Positions 1 to 9,530 of a stretch of DNA of 64,000 nt are shown here, piece after piece (the stretch's first letter is position 1; every line of letters begins with the position of its first letter). The notes under the pieces were generated by a model. It was not told the origin of the DNA. It did no database searches and was given only the letters and a program-made list of their open reading frames with translations. Origin of the DNA: CADEEL01 sp050246475 (GTDB lineage Bacteria; Pseudomonadota; Alphaproteobacteria; Caulobacterales; Aquidulcibacteraceae); contig JBFWVZ010000001.1 of the NCBI GenBank assembly GCA_050246475.1, positions 1-64,000 of the forward strand. The letters are read 5' to 3'. Both the position numbers and the translations under genes were made by a program.

Positions 1-39
1 TGTATCGCAACACAGAGTAGGTGTATTTGAACGTTTTAT

Positions 40-840
40 TCATCTTAATACTCTGCTAAGCTCTGCAATGCACTCGTCTATTCTATCGCGGACTTCCTTT
101 ATGTGGGTTATCGCACGAGCCATTGCGGGCGCAGCGCTGGCCCACTCCGGTGGTAGAGCGGCCACATAAGCGTCCAGCTCCCTATCCGACAAGGCGGCCC
201 AAGCAGCTTTGATTGGGCCGAAATCTAGGCCGCTGAACCGTTTGAGCTTTATCGCCAGAACATGACTTGGAGGCTGAACGAGCATCGCCAAATAGCCTTG
301 CTTCCAAGGTTCAGGCGCCGAAAGCAGCATGCCAAGCCGAAGCGCCATTTCGTGGTCGATAATTCGAAACTGATCGCCTCTCACAAGAAGGTTGGGTTTG
401 CCGCTGGGGCCCCTGTCTGGGTTCTCAATCCACGCATCAAAGGCCGTGATTGCCAGCGCCATAGGCACTCGATCTGAAAGCAGGGACTCCCCAGCCGTCC
501 AAATCGCCCACTGGCTCCCAGCATCCTCGCAGGCGAAGCAAATCGGGCTGCTGGCCCGCAAAAGGGACGCGACGTCCGGTGCCTTGATGCTCTCGATAAA
601 CTGCGGAGTGATCTCGACGAGGAATGGCTCGCACGCAGGCAAGCCCAAACGACGCGCCAGCATCCCCGCTAGAGCCTCGTTGGCCATGCCTTCGATGCCG
701 ACTTCCTTTCGCCCGGAAGGCTTTAGGAAGGTGTCGTGGACCTTGAGGTCGTCCAATGTGACGACCGCGACCCGGAGGGGCTTGTTCCTGCCGGTGGTCT
801 CGACCCCATCGAAGCGCACTGCGAGTGCGCGGCGTATCAC
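40..840 (-). CDS. HipA-like protein kinase, no visible antitoxin partner
   Basis: The protein (266 aa) reads as a compact HipA-like / PI3K-fold serine kinase. A FLKPSGRKE stretch near residue 38 would hold the ATP-binding lysine. The segment DAWIENPDRG...NLL around residue 135 matches the catalytic D-x4-N-x-DR-x4-N pattern of the family, followed by IDHE, the metal-binding aspartate. It is shorter than HipA itself (about 440 aa) and lacks the N-terminal subdomain, so it fits the stand-alone HipA-like kinase-domain family. The start is GTG at 840; a GTG seven codons later is also possible. No HipB-like helix-turn-helix gene is adjacent, so a toxin role is not supported. Substrate unknown. Confidence 0.7.
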   Translation of the reverse strand: MIRRALAVRFDGVETTGRNKPLRVAVVTLDDLKVHDTFLKPSGRKEVGIEGMANEALAGMLARRLGLPACEPFLVEITPQFIESIKAPDVASLLRASSPICFACEDAGSQWAIWTAGESLLSDRVPMALAITAFDAWIENPDRGPSGKPNLLVRGDQFRIIDHEMALRLGMLLSAPEPWKQGYLAMLVQPPSHVLAIKLKRFSGLDFGPIKAAWAALSDRELDAYVAALPPEWASAAPAMARAITHIKEVRDRIDECIAELSRVLR

Positions 841-972
841 AGCGGTGCAGTCTCCGTGCAGAGACCACTGTTTTGAGGTCCGCTAACGAGCGGTCAACCC
901 ACGAACGCGGCCTTTGTCCCAATCTCCCGCCCCGCCTGTCCTAATTCAGCCAACACCTGCGCTCCGCTTCGC

Positions 973-1001
973 TTGACCGGGCAAGGGCCTTCGCGTAGGC
1001 A
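973..1001 (+). promoter_or_regulatory. Likely sigma70-type promoter of rpmB
   Basis: TTGACC (973-978), a 17-base spacer, then TAGGCA (996-1001), 56 bases upstream of the L28 start codon. The fit is to the typical alphaproteobacterial housekeeping promoter. Inference from spacing and hexamers only. Confidence 0.5.
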
Positions 1002-1017
1002 TCCGCCCTTCATTTTC

Positions 1018-1034
1018 GGGGCCCACGCGGCCCC
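1018..1034 (+). promoter_or_regulatory. Hairpin in the rpmB leader
   Basis: GGGGCC - CACGC - GGCCCC forms a perfect 6-bp stem with a 5-base loop, followed by CTTTCT, inside the predicted leader of L28 (start codon 1057). It could be a leader attenuator or an upstream terminator; there is too little sequence to assign a known ribosomal-protein leader motif. Confidence 0.35.
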
Positions 1035-1056
1035 CTTTCTACTCACGAGCGCTCCC

Positions 1057-1350
1057 ATGTCCCGCCGCTGCGAACTGACCGGCGTCAACCGGCAAATCGG
1101 CCACCGCGTCAGCCACTCCAACATCAAGACGAAGCGGGAGTTTGCCCCGAACCTCGTCAATGTGAGCTTGGCCAGCGAAACGCTCGGGCAAACTTACCGT
1201 CTGCGCATCACAGCTGCGGCGCTCCGCAGCGTCGATCATGTCGGCGGGCTCGACGCCTTCTTGCTCAAGGCGAAGGAAGACCAGCTTTCCGAACGCGCGG
1301 CAAAGATCCGCCGTACGCTGAAGAAGAAGGCCGCCGAAGCAGCGGCGTAA
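1057..1350 (+). CDS. rpmB: 50S ribosomal protein L28
   Basis: A 97-aa basic protein beginning SRRCELTGVN, the L28 signature start, with the typical NVSHSNIKTKR-like segment (here RVSHSNIKTKREF) and the LRSVDHVGGLDAFL region seen in alphaproteobacterial L28. It is a structural protein of the large ribosomal subunit. The ATG at 1057 is chosen because L28 starts with M-(S/A)-R-x-C; longer readings from 973 add a non-homologous leader. A single-gene unit behind the 973-1001 promoter, followed five bases downstream by the M50 protease gene. Confidence 0.96.
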   Translation: MSRRCELTGVNRQIGHRVSHSNIKTKREFAPNLVNVSLASETLGQTYRLRITAAALRSVDHVGGLDAFLLKAKEDQLSERAAKIRRTLKKKAAEAAA

Positions 1351-1355
1351 GCGAA

Positions 1356-2063
1356 ATGGCCGCGGGCGGCCTTCGCATCGGCGCCTTCGCGGGCGCGGCG
1401 ATCATCGTCGATTGGTCGGTCGCGCTGCTCGCCGGCTACATCATTCTATCAGGTCTCGATGAAGGCGGCGTGCGCGCGCTGCCTGCCGCGTTCGCCTTCC
1501 TCGCCGCCATTCTGTCGGCGATCCTCATTCATGAGTTTGGGCATGCGGGAGTCGCTGCAGCTCTCAAACTACCGAGCAAGCGCATCGTGCTCTCGTTCAT
1601 GGGCGGGCATGTGGAGTTCGCGCATCCGCCTCGCACGCGCTGGCATGACATCGCCGTCTCAGCGGCCGGGCCGCTCGCCAACCTCGCGACCGCAGCTGTT
1701 CTCTTTCCGCTGATGCCGCAGTTCGGCGCCCTGCCGCCCTACGTCGCGCTCTTCTTCGCCAACCTTTTTGTGGTGAGCGCGTTTCTCGGCGTGCTCAATC
1801 TGCTGCCGGGCTTTCCACTCGACGGGGGACGCATTCTCACGGCGCTGCTTTCGTATTGGCTGCATCCGCTCCGCGCGCGCTTCATTTCGGGCATCGCAGG
1901 CCTGCTCATCGCCGCGGCTGCCGCCTATTGGGGCTACGCAAACCAGGCGTGGTGGACGCTGGGAATCGCTATTCTGTTGGTGCTCGCCGCGATATCGGAA
2001 ATCCGGTTCACGTCTGCGGCGTTGCGCGCGCCTCAAGGCGACGGCGGCAGATCGAACACGTAA
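1356..2063 (+). CDS. Site-2 protease family (M50) membrane metalloprotease
   Basis: A 235-aa polytopic membrane protein. HEFGH at residues 59-63 is the HExxH zinc motif inside a hydrophobic segment, and NLLPGFPLDGGR at 148-159 supplies the third ligand (Asp156) in the NxxPxxxLDGG signature of the site-2 protease family. The length and simple core resemble small SpoIVFB/Rip-like M50 proteins without PDZ domains, which cleave transmembrane substrates within the membrane. Substrate unknown. The last 31 bases overlap the 3' end of the convergent phytase-like gene. Confidence 0.88.
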   Translation: MAAGGLRIGAFAGAAIIVDWSVALLAGYIILSGLDEGGVRALPAAFAFLAAILSAILIHEFGHAGVAAALKLPSKRIVLSFMGGHVEFAHPPRTRWHDIAVSAAGPLANLATAAVLFPLMPQFGALPPYVALFFANLFVVSAFLGVLNLLPGFPLDGGRILTALLSYWLHPLRARFISGIAGLLIAAAAAYWGYANQAWWTLGIAILLVLAAISEIRFTSAALRAPQGDGGRSNT

Positions 2064-3034
2064 AGCAGCGTGCGCTGCGTCGGCGAGAAATTGTCGTCCG
2101 CGATGAGATAGAGGCGCGCGCCGCCGCGCGCGAGCGGTACGGCCGCGACGCTTTCGAAATTGTCGAGGTTGAGGCCCGCGCCCAGTTCGGCGAGCGTCTC
2201 AGCGCGTGCGTGCGGCGTCTCCAAGGACGCGGCTGCGATGCGCACTATGCGGATGCGCACGCCGACGACGGGCGCGTAGAAACGCGCGACGGCGACGATA
2301 TCGCCGCCGGGCAAGCGATCGGCGCCGACGAAGCCGTAGCCGAAGGGCAGCTCGATCGCGCTTTGCGGCGGCGCAGACGTTTGCGCATTGAGCGGGCGAA
2401 CCCAGATCGGGCTTTCGCGGCCCGCTCCGCGCTCGGCGCCGACGAGCAATCGGCCATCCGGCAATTGCGCCAGCGCCTCAAGCGTTGCGTTGCGCTCGAG
2501 CGCCTCGACGCCGGCAAGCGGGGGGCCCATCGCGGCGCGCGCCATCGGGCCTTCGCGCTCCAGCTCGTAGAAGCGCACGACGTTTGAATGCTCGAAGCTG
2601 ACTGCAAATCGCCCGTCCGCGAGGCGTGCGAGCCCCTCGGCGTCGGCGGAGGCGCGATCGGTGAATATCCAGCCGTTCTCGTCTCGCATGAGCGCAATGC
2701 GCGCATCGGCGAGGCGGAGCGGCGCAGCCGTTTCTGGATCGATCTCGAGGCGTGCTTGGAGCCAGCTGCCAGCGTCGCTCACCGCGACGATACGGCCATC
2801 ACGATCGACCCAGAGACCGGAATAGCCGCCAAACGCGGGATCGGGCGATTGAAGTTCAATCCCGCCGCGAAAGATGAGCTGGCCGATGCGATGGGCGCCT
2901 GGACGATCCCGATCGAGATCGACGGGCAGCGCGCTCGTTTGGATCGGGCGCCATTGCTCCGCGGGCGGAGGATCGGCGCAGGCGCTGCACGCGCCCAACG
3001 CCAATGCGAGCAACAAGACGCGCAATGCGTTCAC
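2033..3034 (-). CDS. Esterase-like-activity-of-phytase family lipoprotein
   Basis: A 333-aa exported protein. A short hydrophobic leader with LGAC near residue 15 suggests lipoprotein processing. The body has repeated GG.....DRDGRIVAVSDAG-type strands, as in the beta-propeller 'esterase-like activity of phytase' family; the enzymatic role in this family is poorly defined. The start is GTG at 3034, which overlaps the cobT stop codon as GTGA, so it is translationally coupled to cobT. It ends convergently inside the M50 gene. As I recall, the same neighbour of cobT occurs in Caulobacter relatives. Confidence 0.75.
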   Translation of the reverse strand: MNALRVLLLALALGACSACADPPPAEQWRPIQTSALPVDLDRDRPGAHRIGQLIFRGGIELQSPDPAFGGYSGLWVDRDGRIVAVSDAGSWLQARLEIDPETAAPLRLADARIALMRDENGWIFTDRASADAEGLARLADGRFAVSFEHSNVVRFYELEREGPMARAAMGPPLAGVEALERNATLEALAQLPDGRLLVGAERGAGRESPIWVRPLNAQTSAPPQSAIELPFGYGFVGADRLPGGDIVAVARFYAPVVGVRIRIVRIAAASLETPHARAETLAELGAGLNLDNFESVAAVPLARGGARLYLIADDNFSPTQRTLLYVFDLPPSP

Positions 3035-4923
3035 CGCGCGGACGCGCGCTGGCGGCCTTCGACGCTGCGCGCCATTGGCATCTGACCGCTGCGCGGCGCG
3101 GGCGGGGCCTCATCGAAGAGCTCCGCCAATTTCTCCGTCATGGCGCCGCCGAGCTGTTCGGCATCAACGATGGTCACGGCGCGGCGGTAGTAGCGCGTCA
3201 CGTCGTGGCCGATGCCGATGGCGATTAATTCCACGTTCGAGCGCGTTTCGATCCAATGGATGACAGCGCGCAAATGACGTTCGAGATAGTTGCCCGGATT
3301 GGCTGAGAGCGTTGAATCATCGACCGGCGCGCCATCGGAGATCACCATCAGAATGCGGCGCTGCTCGGAACGGCCAAGCAGGCGATCGTGCGCCCACATC
3401 AGCGCTTCGCCGTCGATGTTTTCCTTTAGAAGCCCCTCGCGCATCATGAGGCCGAGATTGCGGCGCGCGCGTCGCCAGGGTGCATCCGCGGCCTTGTAAA
3501 CGAGATGGCGCAAATCGTTGAGGCGGCCGGGCTGAGGCGTGCGGCCGGCCTTCAACCAATCCTCCTTGCTCATGCCGCCCTTCCAGGCGCGGGTGGTGAA
3601 GCCAAGGATTTCCACTTTGACGCCGCAGCGCTCCAGCGTGCGGGCCAGGATGTCGGCGCACAGGGCCGCGACCATGATCGGGCGCCCGCGCATGGAGCCT
3701 GAATTGTCCATCAGAAGCGTGACGACCGTATCCTTGAAATCGGCTTCCTCCTCCTCCTTGAAGGAGAGCGCGGACAACGGATCGACGATGACGCGCGTCA
3801 AGCGCGCAGTATCGAGGACGCCCTCTTCGAGGTCGAACGTCCAATTGCGGTTCTGCTTGGCGAGCAAGCGGCGCTGCAGACGGTTCGCGAGGCGCCCGAC
3901 GACGGATTGGAGCGGCTTCAGCTGCTGATCGAGATAGGCACGCAGGCGCGCCAACTCGTCAGCGTCGCAAAGTTCATCGGCGCCGATCACCTCGTCATGC
4001 GCGCGCGTGAAAACTTTGTAGTGGGCGTTGGGATCGTCTGGATCGTCGCGGAAGTTCGGACGGACAGGCTTTTGGCCCTCCTCCTCGACATCGCTCTCGG
4101 CGTCGGGATCGTTCTCCATCTCAGCTTCGATGGAGGCTTGCTGCTCGCCTTCGGCATCGGAATCCGACGTCTCCATATCTGCGAGCTGTTGCTCCATCTC
4201 GTCGGGAGAGCCTTCGTCGCTTTCGCCTTCGGGCGGGGGCTGGTCCTCTTGCGGCGCTTCGGGCGCCTCGTCCTCCGTCGGGTCGGCGCCGATCTCGTCA
4301 CCCAGATCGAGATCGCGGATCAGATTGCGCGCGGCTTCGGCGAAGAGGCGCTGATCGGCGGCGACGCCGGAGAGCTGATCGAGCGCGGCGCCGGCGCGCG
4401 CCTCGATTTCGTTGCGCCACACCTCGACCATGGGCTGGGCGATCTTGGGCGTGGGCAGGCCGGTGAGGCGTTCGCGCACGATGAGCGCCAAGGCCTCCGC
4501 GAGCGGAGCGGCGTTGCGATCCTCGATGCGGGCGAAGCCCTTTTTTTCGCAGTTCTCGATGAGCGCGGCCGTCAGGTTGGCCGCGACGCCCTTCATCGCG
4601 TTGGCGCCCAGCGCCTGAACCCGCATCTCTTCGGCGGCGTCGAAGAGCACGCGCGCGTCCATACCTTGGGGGCGGAGCTGGGCGTGGGCGGCGTCATCGT
4701 GATGCGCGATGCGGAGCGCGACGGCGTCGGCATGGCCGCGCAGGCGCTCGGCCTCGTCATTGGTCAGCACGCGCGGAGGATGGGGCAGGATCACTTTGTG
4801 GCCGGCGGCGCGGGGGCCTTCGGCGCCGAAGGTGATCTCAAGCTCCTCGGCGCCGGCGAGCGCGCGCGTCGATTGCGCCAAGGCGCGCTTGAAGAGTTCG
4901 GTGGGAGATTCCTTCGCCGACAT
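3031..4923 (-). CDS. cobT: CobT-type von Willebrand A domain protein (cobaltochelatase CobT family)
   Basis: The protein (630 aa from MSAKESPTEL) has the CobT layout: an N-terminal alpha domain, a very acidic central stretch rich in Glu/Asp (roughly residues 225-300), and a C-terminal von Willebrand A domain with the MIDAS motif DNSGSM. CobT pairs with the AAA+ protein CobS as the ATPase-driven chaperone of CobN in aerobic cobalt insertion into hydrogenobyrinate diamide. No cobN or other cobalamin gene is in this window, and cobST lies with J-domain and bolA genes, so the actual client is uncertain. The ATG at 4923 is preferred over an upstream start that adds 15 atypical residues. Confidence 0.9.
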   Translation of the reverse strand: MSAKESPTELFKRALAQSTRALAGAEELEITFGAEGPRAAGHKVILPHPPRVLTNDEAERLRGHADAVALRIAHHDDAAHAQLRPQGMDARVLFDAAEEMRVQALGANAMKGVAANLTAALIENCEKKGFARIEDRNAAPLAEALALIVRERLTGLPTPKIAQPMVEVWRNEIEARAGAALDQLSGVAADQRLFAEAARNLIRDLDLGDEIGADPTEDEAPEAPQEDQPPPEGESDEGSPDEMEQQLADMETSDSDAEGEQQASIEAEMENDPDAESDVEEEGQKPVRPNFRDDPDDPNAHYKVFTRAHDEVIGADELCDADELARLRAYLDQQLKPLQSVVGRLANRLQRRLLAKQNRNWTFDLEEGVLDTARLTRVIVDPLSALSFKEEEEADFKDTVVTLLMDNSGSMRGRPIMVAALCADILARTLERCGVKVEILGFTTRAWKGGMSKEDWLKAGRTPQPGRLNDLRHLVYKAADAPWRRARRNLGLMMREGLLKENIDGEALMWAHDRLLGRSEQRRILMVISDGAPVDDSTLSANPGNYLERHLRAVIHWIETRSNVELIAIGIGHDVTRYYRRAVTIVDAEQLGGAMTEKLAELFDEAPPAPRSGQMPMARSVEGRQRASAR

Positions 4924-5047
4924 CAGAAGACTTCTACCATCCCCGGCCCGCGCGCGGGGAAGCGCCACGCGGCCGCATGAACCCCTTCCATCGCGTCACG
5001 GCAAGCCGCTAGCATACTTCTGGCTCGAAAATCGGGCGGAGGCGGTC

Positions 5048-6871
<1,824 letters not shown>

Positions 6872-7024
6872 GGCGAGCGGCGCGGTGTGTCTTTGCGCGG
6901 CGATGGCGGCCCGAAGCAGTGCGAGAGACGGATCATCATTGCCGACGATTCGAACCCTTGCGCCGCGCCCGCATTCGCGCAGCGTTTTGCTCCACCGTCA
7001 CCCGCGCTTCCGATTTGAAGTTCG

Positions 7025-7819
7025 CTATTGCAGGTGAAAATGAACTACCGTTGCGGCATCCTCACAGACTGCCTCTCTGGGCGCATAGCGTGCTACTTGC
7101 AGAGCGCGCACGGCAGCATCGCCAAAACCCTGACCGGTTGGCATTTCATCCACTACCGCCGGAGCGACAACCGAACCATCAGGGGCGATGGAAAAGCGCA
7201 CCACCGCCATGCCTGATTCGCCCCGACTGAGAGCAGTAGACGGATAGAAACTCGACAGTGCCTCACTCAGTTCCGCTTGATTAGTAGGTCCACTCTCTAG
7301 GCCGCAATATGCTCCGACGCGTCTTGAACGGAGGACCTCGACTGCGGCAGCGTTAAGAGGCGGCACCGGCGCCGAAGCTATGACAACGCCGCTCATCACA
7401 CCATCGCGGTTTCCGTCGTGCACCCGAAACTGAAGCCGCGCCCGTAGGCTCTCGCAATTTCTCATCCCCTCCGGAAACACAAAGTTGCTGGCGACGGCCA
7501 AAGCAGCATCGTCAAACACACCTGGCGGGCTTGAAGCGAAGACGCGTGGATTTCTTATCGAGAGCACACCCGCGTCGTCGAGCTGAGTATCGAACATCAG
7601 GAGCACATCGCCGGACACTTCGTTCCTTAATGCATCAGAAGGATAAGTGAAGCTGCGACCGCGATAGTAGCCATAAAGCTTCGTCTCGCAGGCATGCCCG
7701 TCCGACGCTTGCGCCCACTGACTAAGGGTATCGGCGGAAAAATGCTCCTGCGCCAACGCGACGCCGGGCAAGCATAGAATCGCAGCAACGAGCGCAATCA
7801 AATGTTGAACGAACTTCAA
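7025..7819 (-). CDS. Secreted protein with two TonB-C-like domains
   Basis: A 264-aa protein with a cleavable signal peptide ending near ALAQ-E. The C-terminal 80 residues (GMAVVRFSIAPDGSV...GFGDAAVRALQVARYAP) follow the TonB C-terminal / TonB-family pattern, and a similar pattern with LLMFDTQLDDAGVLSIRN...FDDAALAVASNFVFPEG precedes it, so the protein looks like a tandem of two such domains without the membrane anchor of a true TonB. The start is TTG at 7819, one base after the cobS stop codon, indicating translational coupling. Its codon choice is less GC-extreme than cobS. Function unknown. Confidence 0.65.
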   Translation of the reverse strand: MKFVQHLIALVAAILCLPGVALAQEHFSADTLSQWAQASDGHACETKLYGYYRGRSFTYPSDALRNEVSGDVLLMFDTQLDDAGVLSIRNPRVFASSPPGVFDDAALAVASNFVFPEGMRNCESLRARLQFRVHDGNRDGVMSGVVIASAPVPPLNAAAVEVLRSRRVGAYCGLESGPTNQAELSEALSSFYPSTALSRGESGMAVVRFSIAPDGSVVAPAVVDEMPTGQGFGDAAVRALQVARYAPREAVCEDAATVVHFHLQ

Positions 7820-7820
7820 A

Positions 7821-8810
7821 CTAAGCCACCTTCACCCGCGTGGCCGCCTCCGGAAGGTCGGCGCCGAAGGCGCGTTGGTAGAACTCGGCGACCGTCGGGC
7901 GCTCGAGTTCATCGCACTTGTTCAGGAACGTCATGCGGAAGGCCTGCGCGACATCGCCGCCGAAAATCTCGGCGTTCTGGGCCCAAGTGATGACCGTGCG
8001 CGGGCTCATCACGGTTGAGATATCGCCGTTCATGAAGGCGTTGCGCGTCATATCCGCGACGCGGACCATGGACATGATCGTGCGCTTGCCTTCGGCGGTG
8101 TTGTAGCTTGGGGCCTTCGCCAGCACGATCTCGGCTTCGACGTCGTGATCCAGATAATTGAGCGTGGTGACGATGGACCAGCGATCCATCTGGCCTTGGT
8201 TGATCTGCTGGGTGCCGTGATAGAGACCAGTGGTGTCCCCTAGCCCGATCGTGTTCGTCGTGGAGAAGAGACGGAAATACGGGTTCGGGTTGATGACGCG
8301 GTTCTGATCGAGGAGCGTCAGCTTGCCGCTCGCCTCCAGCACGCGCTGAATGACAAACATTACATCGGGGCGGCCGGCGTCATATTCGTCGAAACAGATG
8401 CCGACGGGGCGCTGGAGCGCCCACGGCAGAATGCCTTCGCGAAACTCGGTGATCTGCTTGCCGTCCTTCAGGACGATCGCGTCCTTGCCGACGAGATCGA
8501 TGCGCGAGACGTGGCTATCCAGATTGATGCGGATGAGCGGCCAATTGAGGCGCGCGGCCACCTGCTCGATGTGCGTGGACTTTCCGGTGCCGTGATAGCC
8601 CTGCACCATGACGCGGCGGTTGTGCGCGAAGCCCGCGAGGATCGCCAGCGTCGTCTCCGGATCGAAGCGGTAGGCGGTGTCGACCTCGGGCACGTATTCG
8701 GTGCGCTTGGAGAAGGCCGGAATCTTCATGTCGGACGGCACGCCAAAATCCTTGGCGCGCATTTCCTTGTCCGGCTTCATATCCAGCAATTGATCGGCGG
8801 CAGTGCTCAT
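7821..8810 (-). CDS. cobS: CobS-type AAA+ ATPase (cobaltochelatase CobS family)
   Basis: A 329-aa AAA+ protein of MoxR/CobS type: Walker A in GYHGTGKSTH, Walker B in ICFDEYD, sensor and arginine motifs in the TNTIGLGDTTGLYHGTQ region typical of CobS. It forms hexamers that act with CobT on CobN-type chelatases. The ATG at 8810 fits the family N-terminus (MSTAADQLLDMKPDKEM); an upstream start adds 12 unusual residues. Expected to sit directly before cobT, but here a TonB-like gene and an oppositely oriented monooxygenase lie between them. It is probably co-transcribed with the TonB-like gene. Confidence 0.93.
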   Translation of the reverse strand: MSTAADQLLDMKPDKEMRAKDFGVPSDMKIPAFSKRTEYVPEVDTAYRFDPETTLAILAGFAHNRRVMVQGYHGTGKSTHIEQVAARLNWPLIRINLDSHVSRIDLVGKDAIVLKDGKQITEFREGILPWALQRPVGICFDEYDAGRPDVMFVIQRVLEASGKLTLLDQNRVINPNPYFRLFSTTNTIGLGDTTGLYHGTQQINQGQMDRWSIVTTLNYLDHDVEAEIVLAKAPSYNTAEGKRTIMSMVRVADMTRNAFMNGDISTVMSPRTVITWAQNAEIFGGDVAQAFRMTFLNKCDELERPTVAEFYQRAFGADLPEAATRVKVA

Positions 8811-8930
8811 AGGGAGCTTTTTGGGGCCGATGTTGCGCCGCCGCAAGGCTCGCGCGGCAAGAAAGCGCCGTAAACGAAGGCCGACGCGAGGGAAACCCGC
8901 GCCGGCCGCTTTTTGGTGCGATATTTTGGC

Positions 8931-9338
8931 TTAGTTTCCGTCGCCGTCGGCGGCTTCCTCGGCCGCGTTGTCGACGCGCTCGGCGAAGCCCTGGACTTCA
9001 TCGCCGGCGGTGCTTGCGACTTCGCCGACCTCCTCTGTCGCGGAGGCGAAGCGCTGGTCAATCGCTGCGCCGACTTCTTGGGCCGTCAGCCCATTATCGA
9101 CCCAATAGTAGACGAACGCGCCGATGAGGCCCGCGACCACGAGCGCGCCGAACGCGCCGCCTGGATTGCCATGCTCGCCGCCGAAGAAGAGCCCGGCGAT
9201 CAGCGAAAGCACGAGCAGAACGCAGAACACGTAGAACGAAATCACCGCGAGAGACGCGAATGCGCCCGCGAAGCCGCCGAAGCCGAGCACGGCCGCGATG
9301 ATCGCAAGAATGAAAAAGAGAACCGCAAAGCGCAGCAT
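8931..9338 (-). CDS. DUF1328 / YtjA family membrane protein with extended C-terminus
   Basis: The first 50 residues (MLRFAVLFFILAIIAAVLGF... with two membrane segments) match the small YtjA / DUF1328 family, normally about 55 aa. Here the protein continues to 135 aa with a third hydrophobic segment (GAFGALVVAGLIGAFVYYWV) and an acidic, alanine-rich, probably helical tail. Function of the family is not established. The ATG at 9338 is chosen because it matches the family start; upstream codons encode a basic non-homologous leader. Confidence 0.75.
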   Translation of the reverse strand: MLRFAVLFFILAIIAAVLGFGGFAGAFASLAVISFYVFCVLLVLSLIAGLFFGGEHGNPGGAFGALVVAGLIGAFVYYWVDNGLTAQEVGAAIDQRFASATEEVGEVASTAGDEVQGFAERVDNAAEEAADGDGN

Positions 9339-9530
9339 TGGCTTGCTCCATGGGGAAATGACGCGAGCGCGGCGAAGCGCGCCCTTCCTGGGCATCAACT
9401 GAAATTCGGGCGCTTGGTTCCCGCGGCGCGCGATTACTAGCGTGGCGATTGAGCGCGCACGGGTTGAGCGCGGCGGCGCGGGCGCCCATAAGGATCACGT
9501 TCCCCACAATCTCCGCACGCACGAGGCCTC

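Noticed and set aside
3907..4980. Long open frame antisense to cobT
   Set aside because: It is a by-product of GC-rich codon bias; its translation is low-complexity and cobT has clear domain motifs on the other strand. Similar long antisense frames over dnaN, the M16 gene, the antiporter and TerC were rejected for the same reason.
6947..6957. GATTCGAACCC resembling a tRNA T loop on the minus strand
   Set aside because: The flanking bases do not form a T stem and no anticodon or acceptor arm is found nearby.
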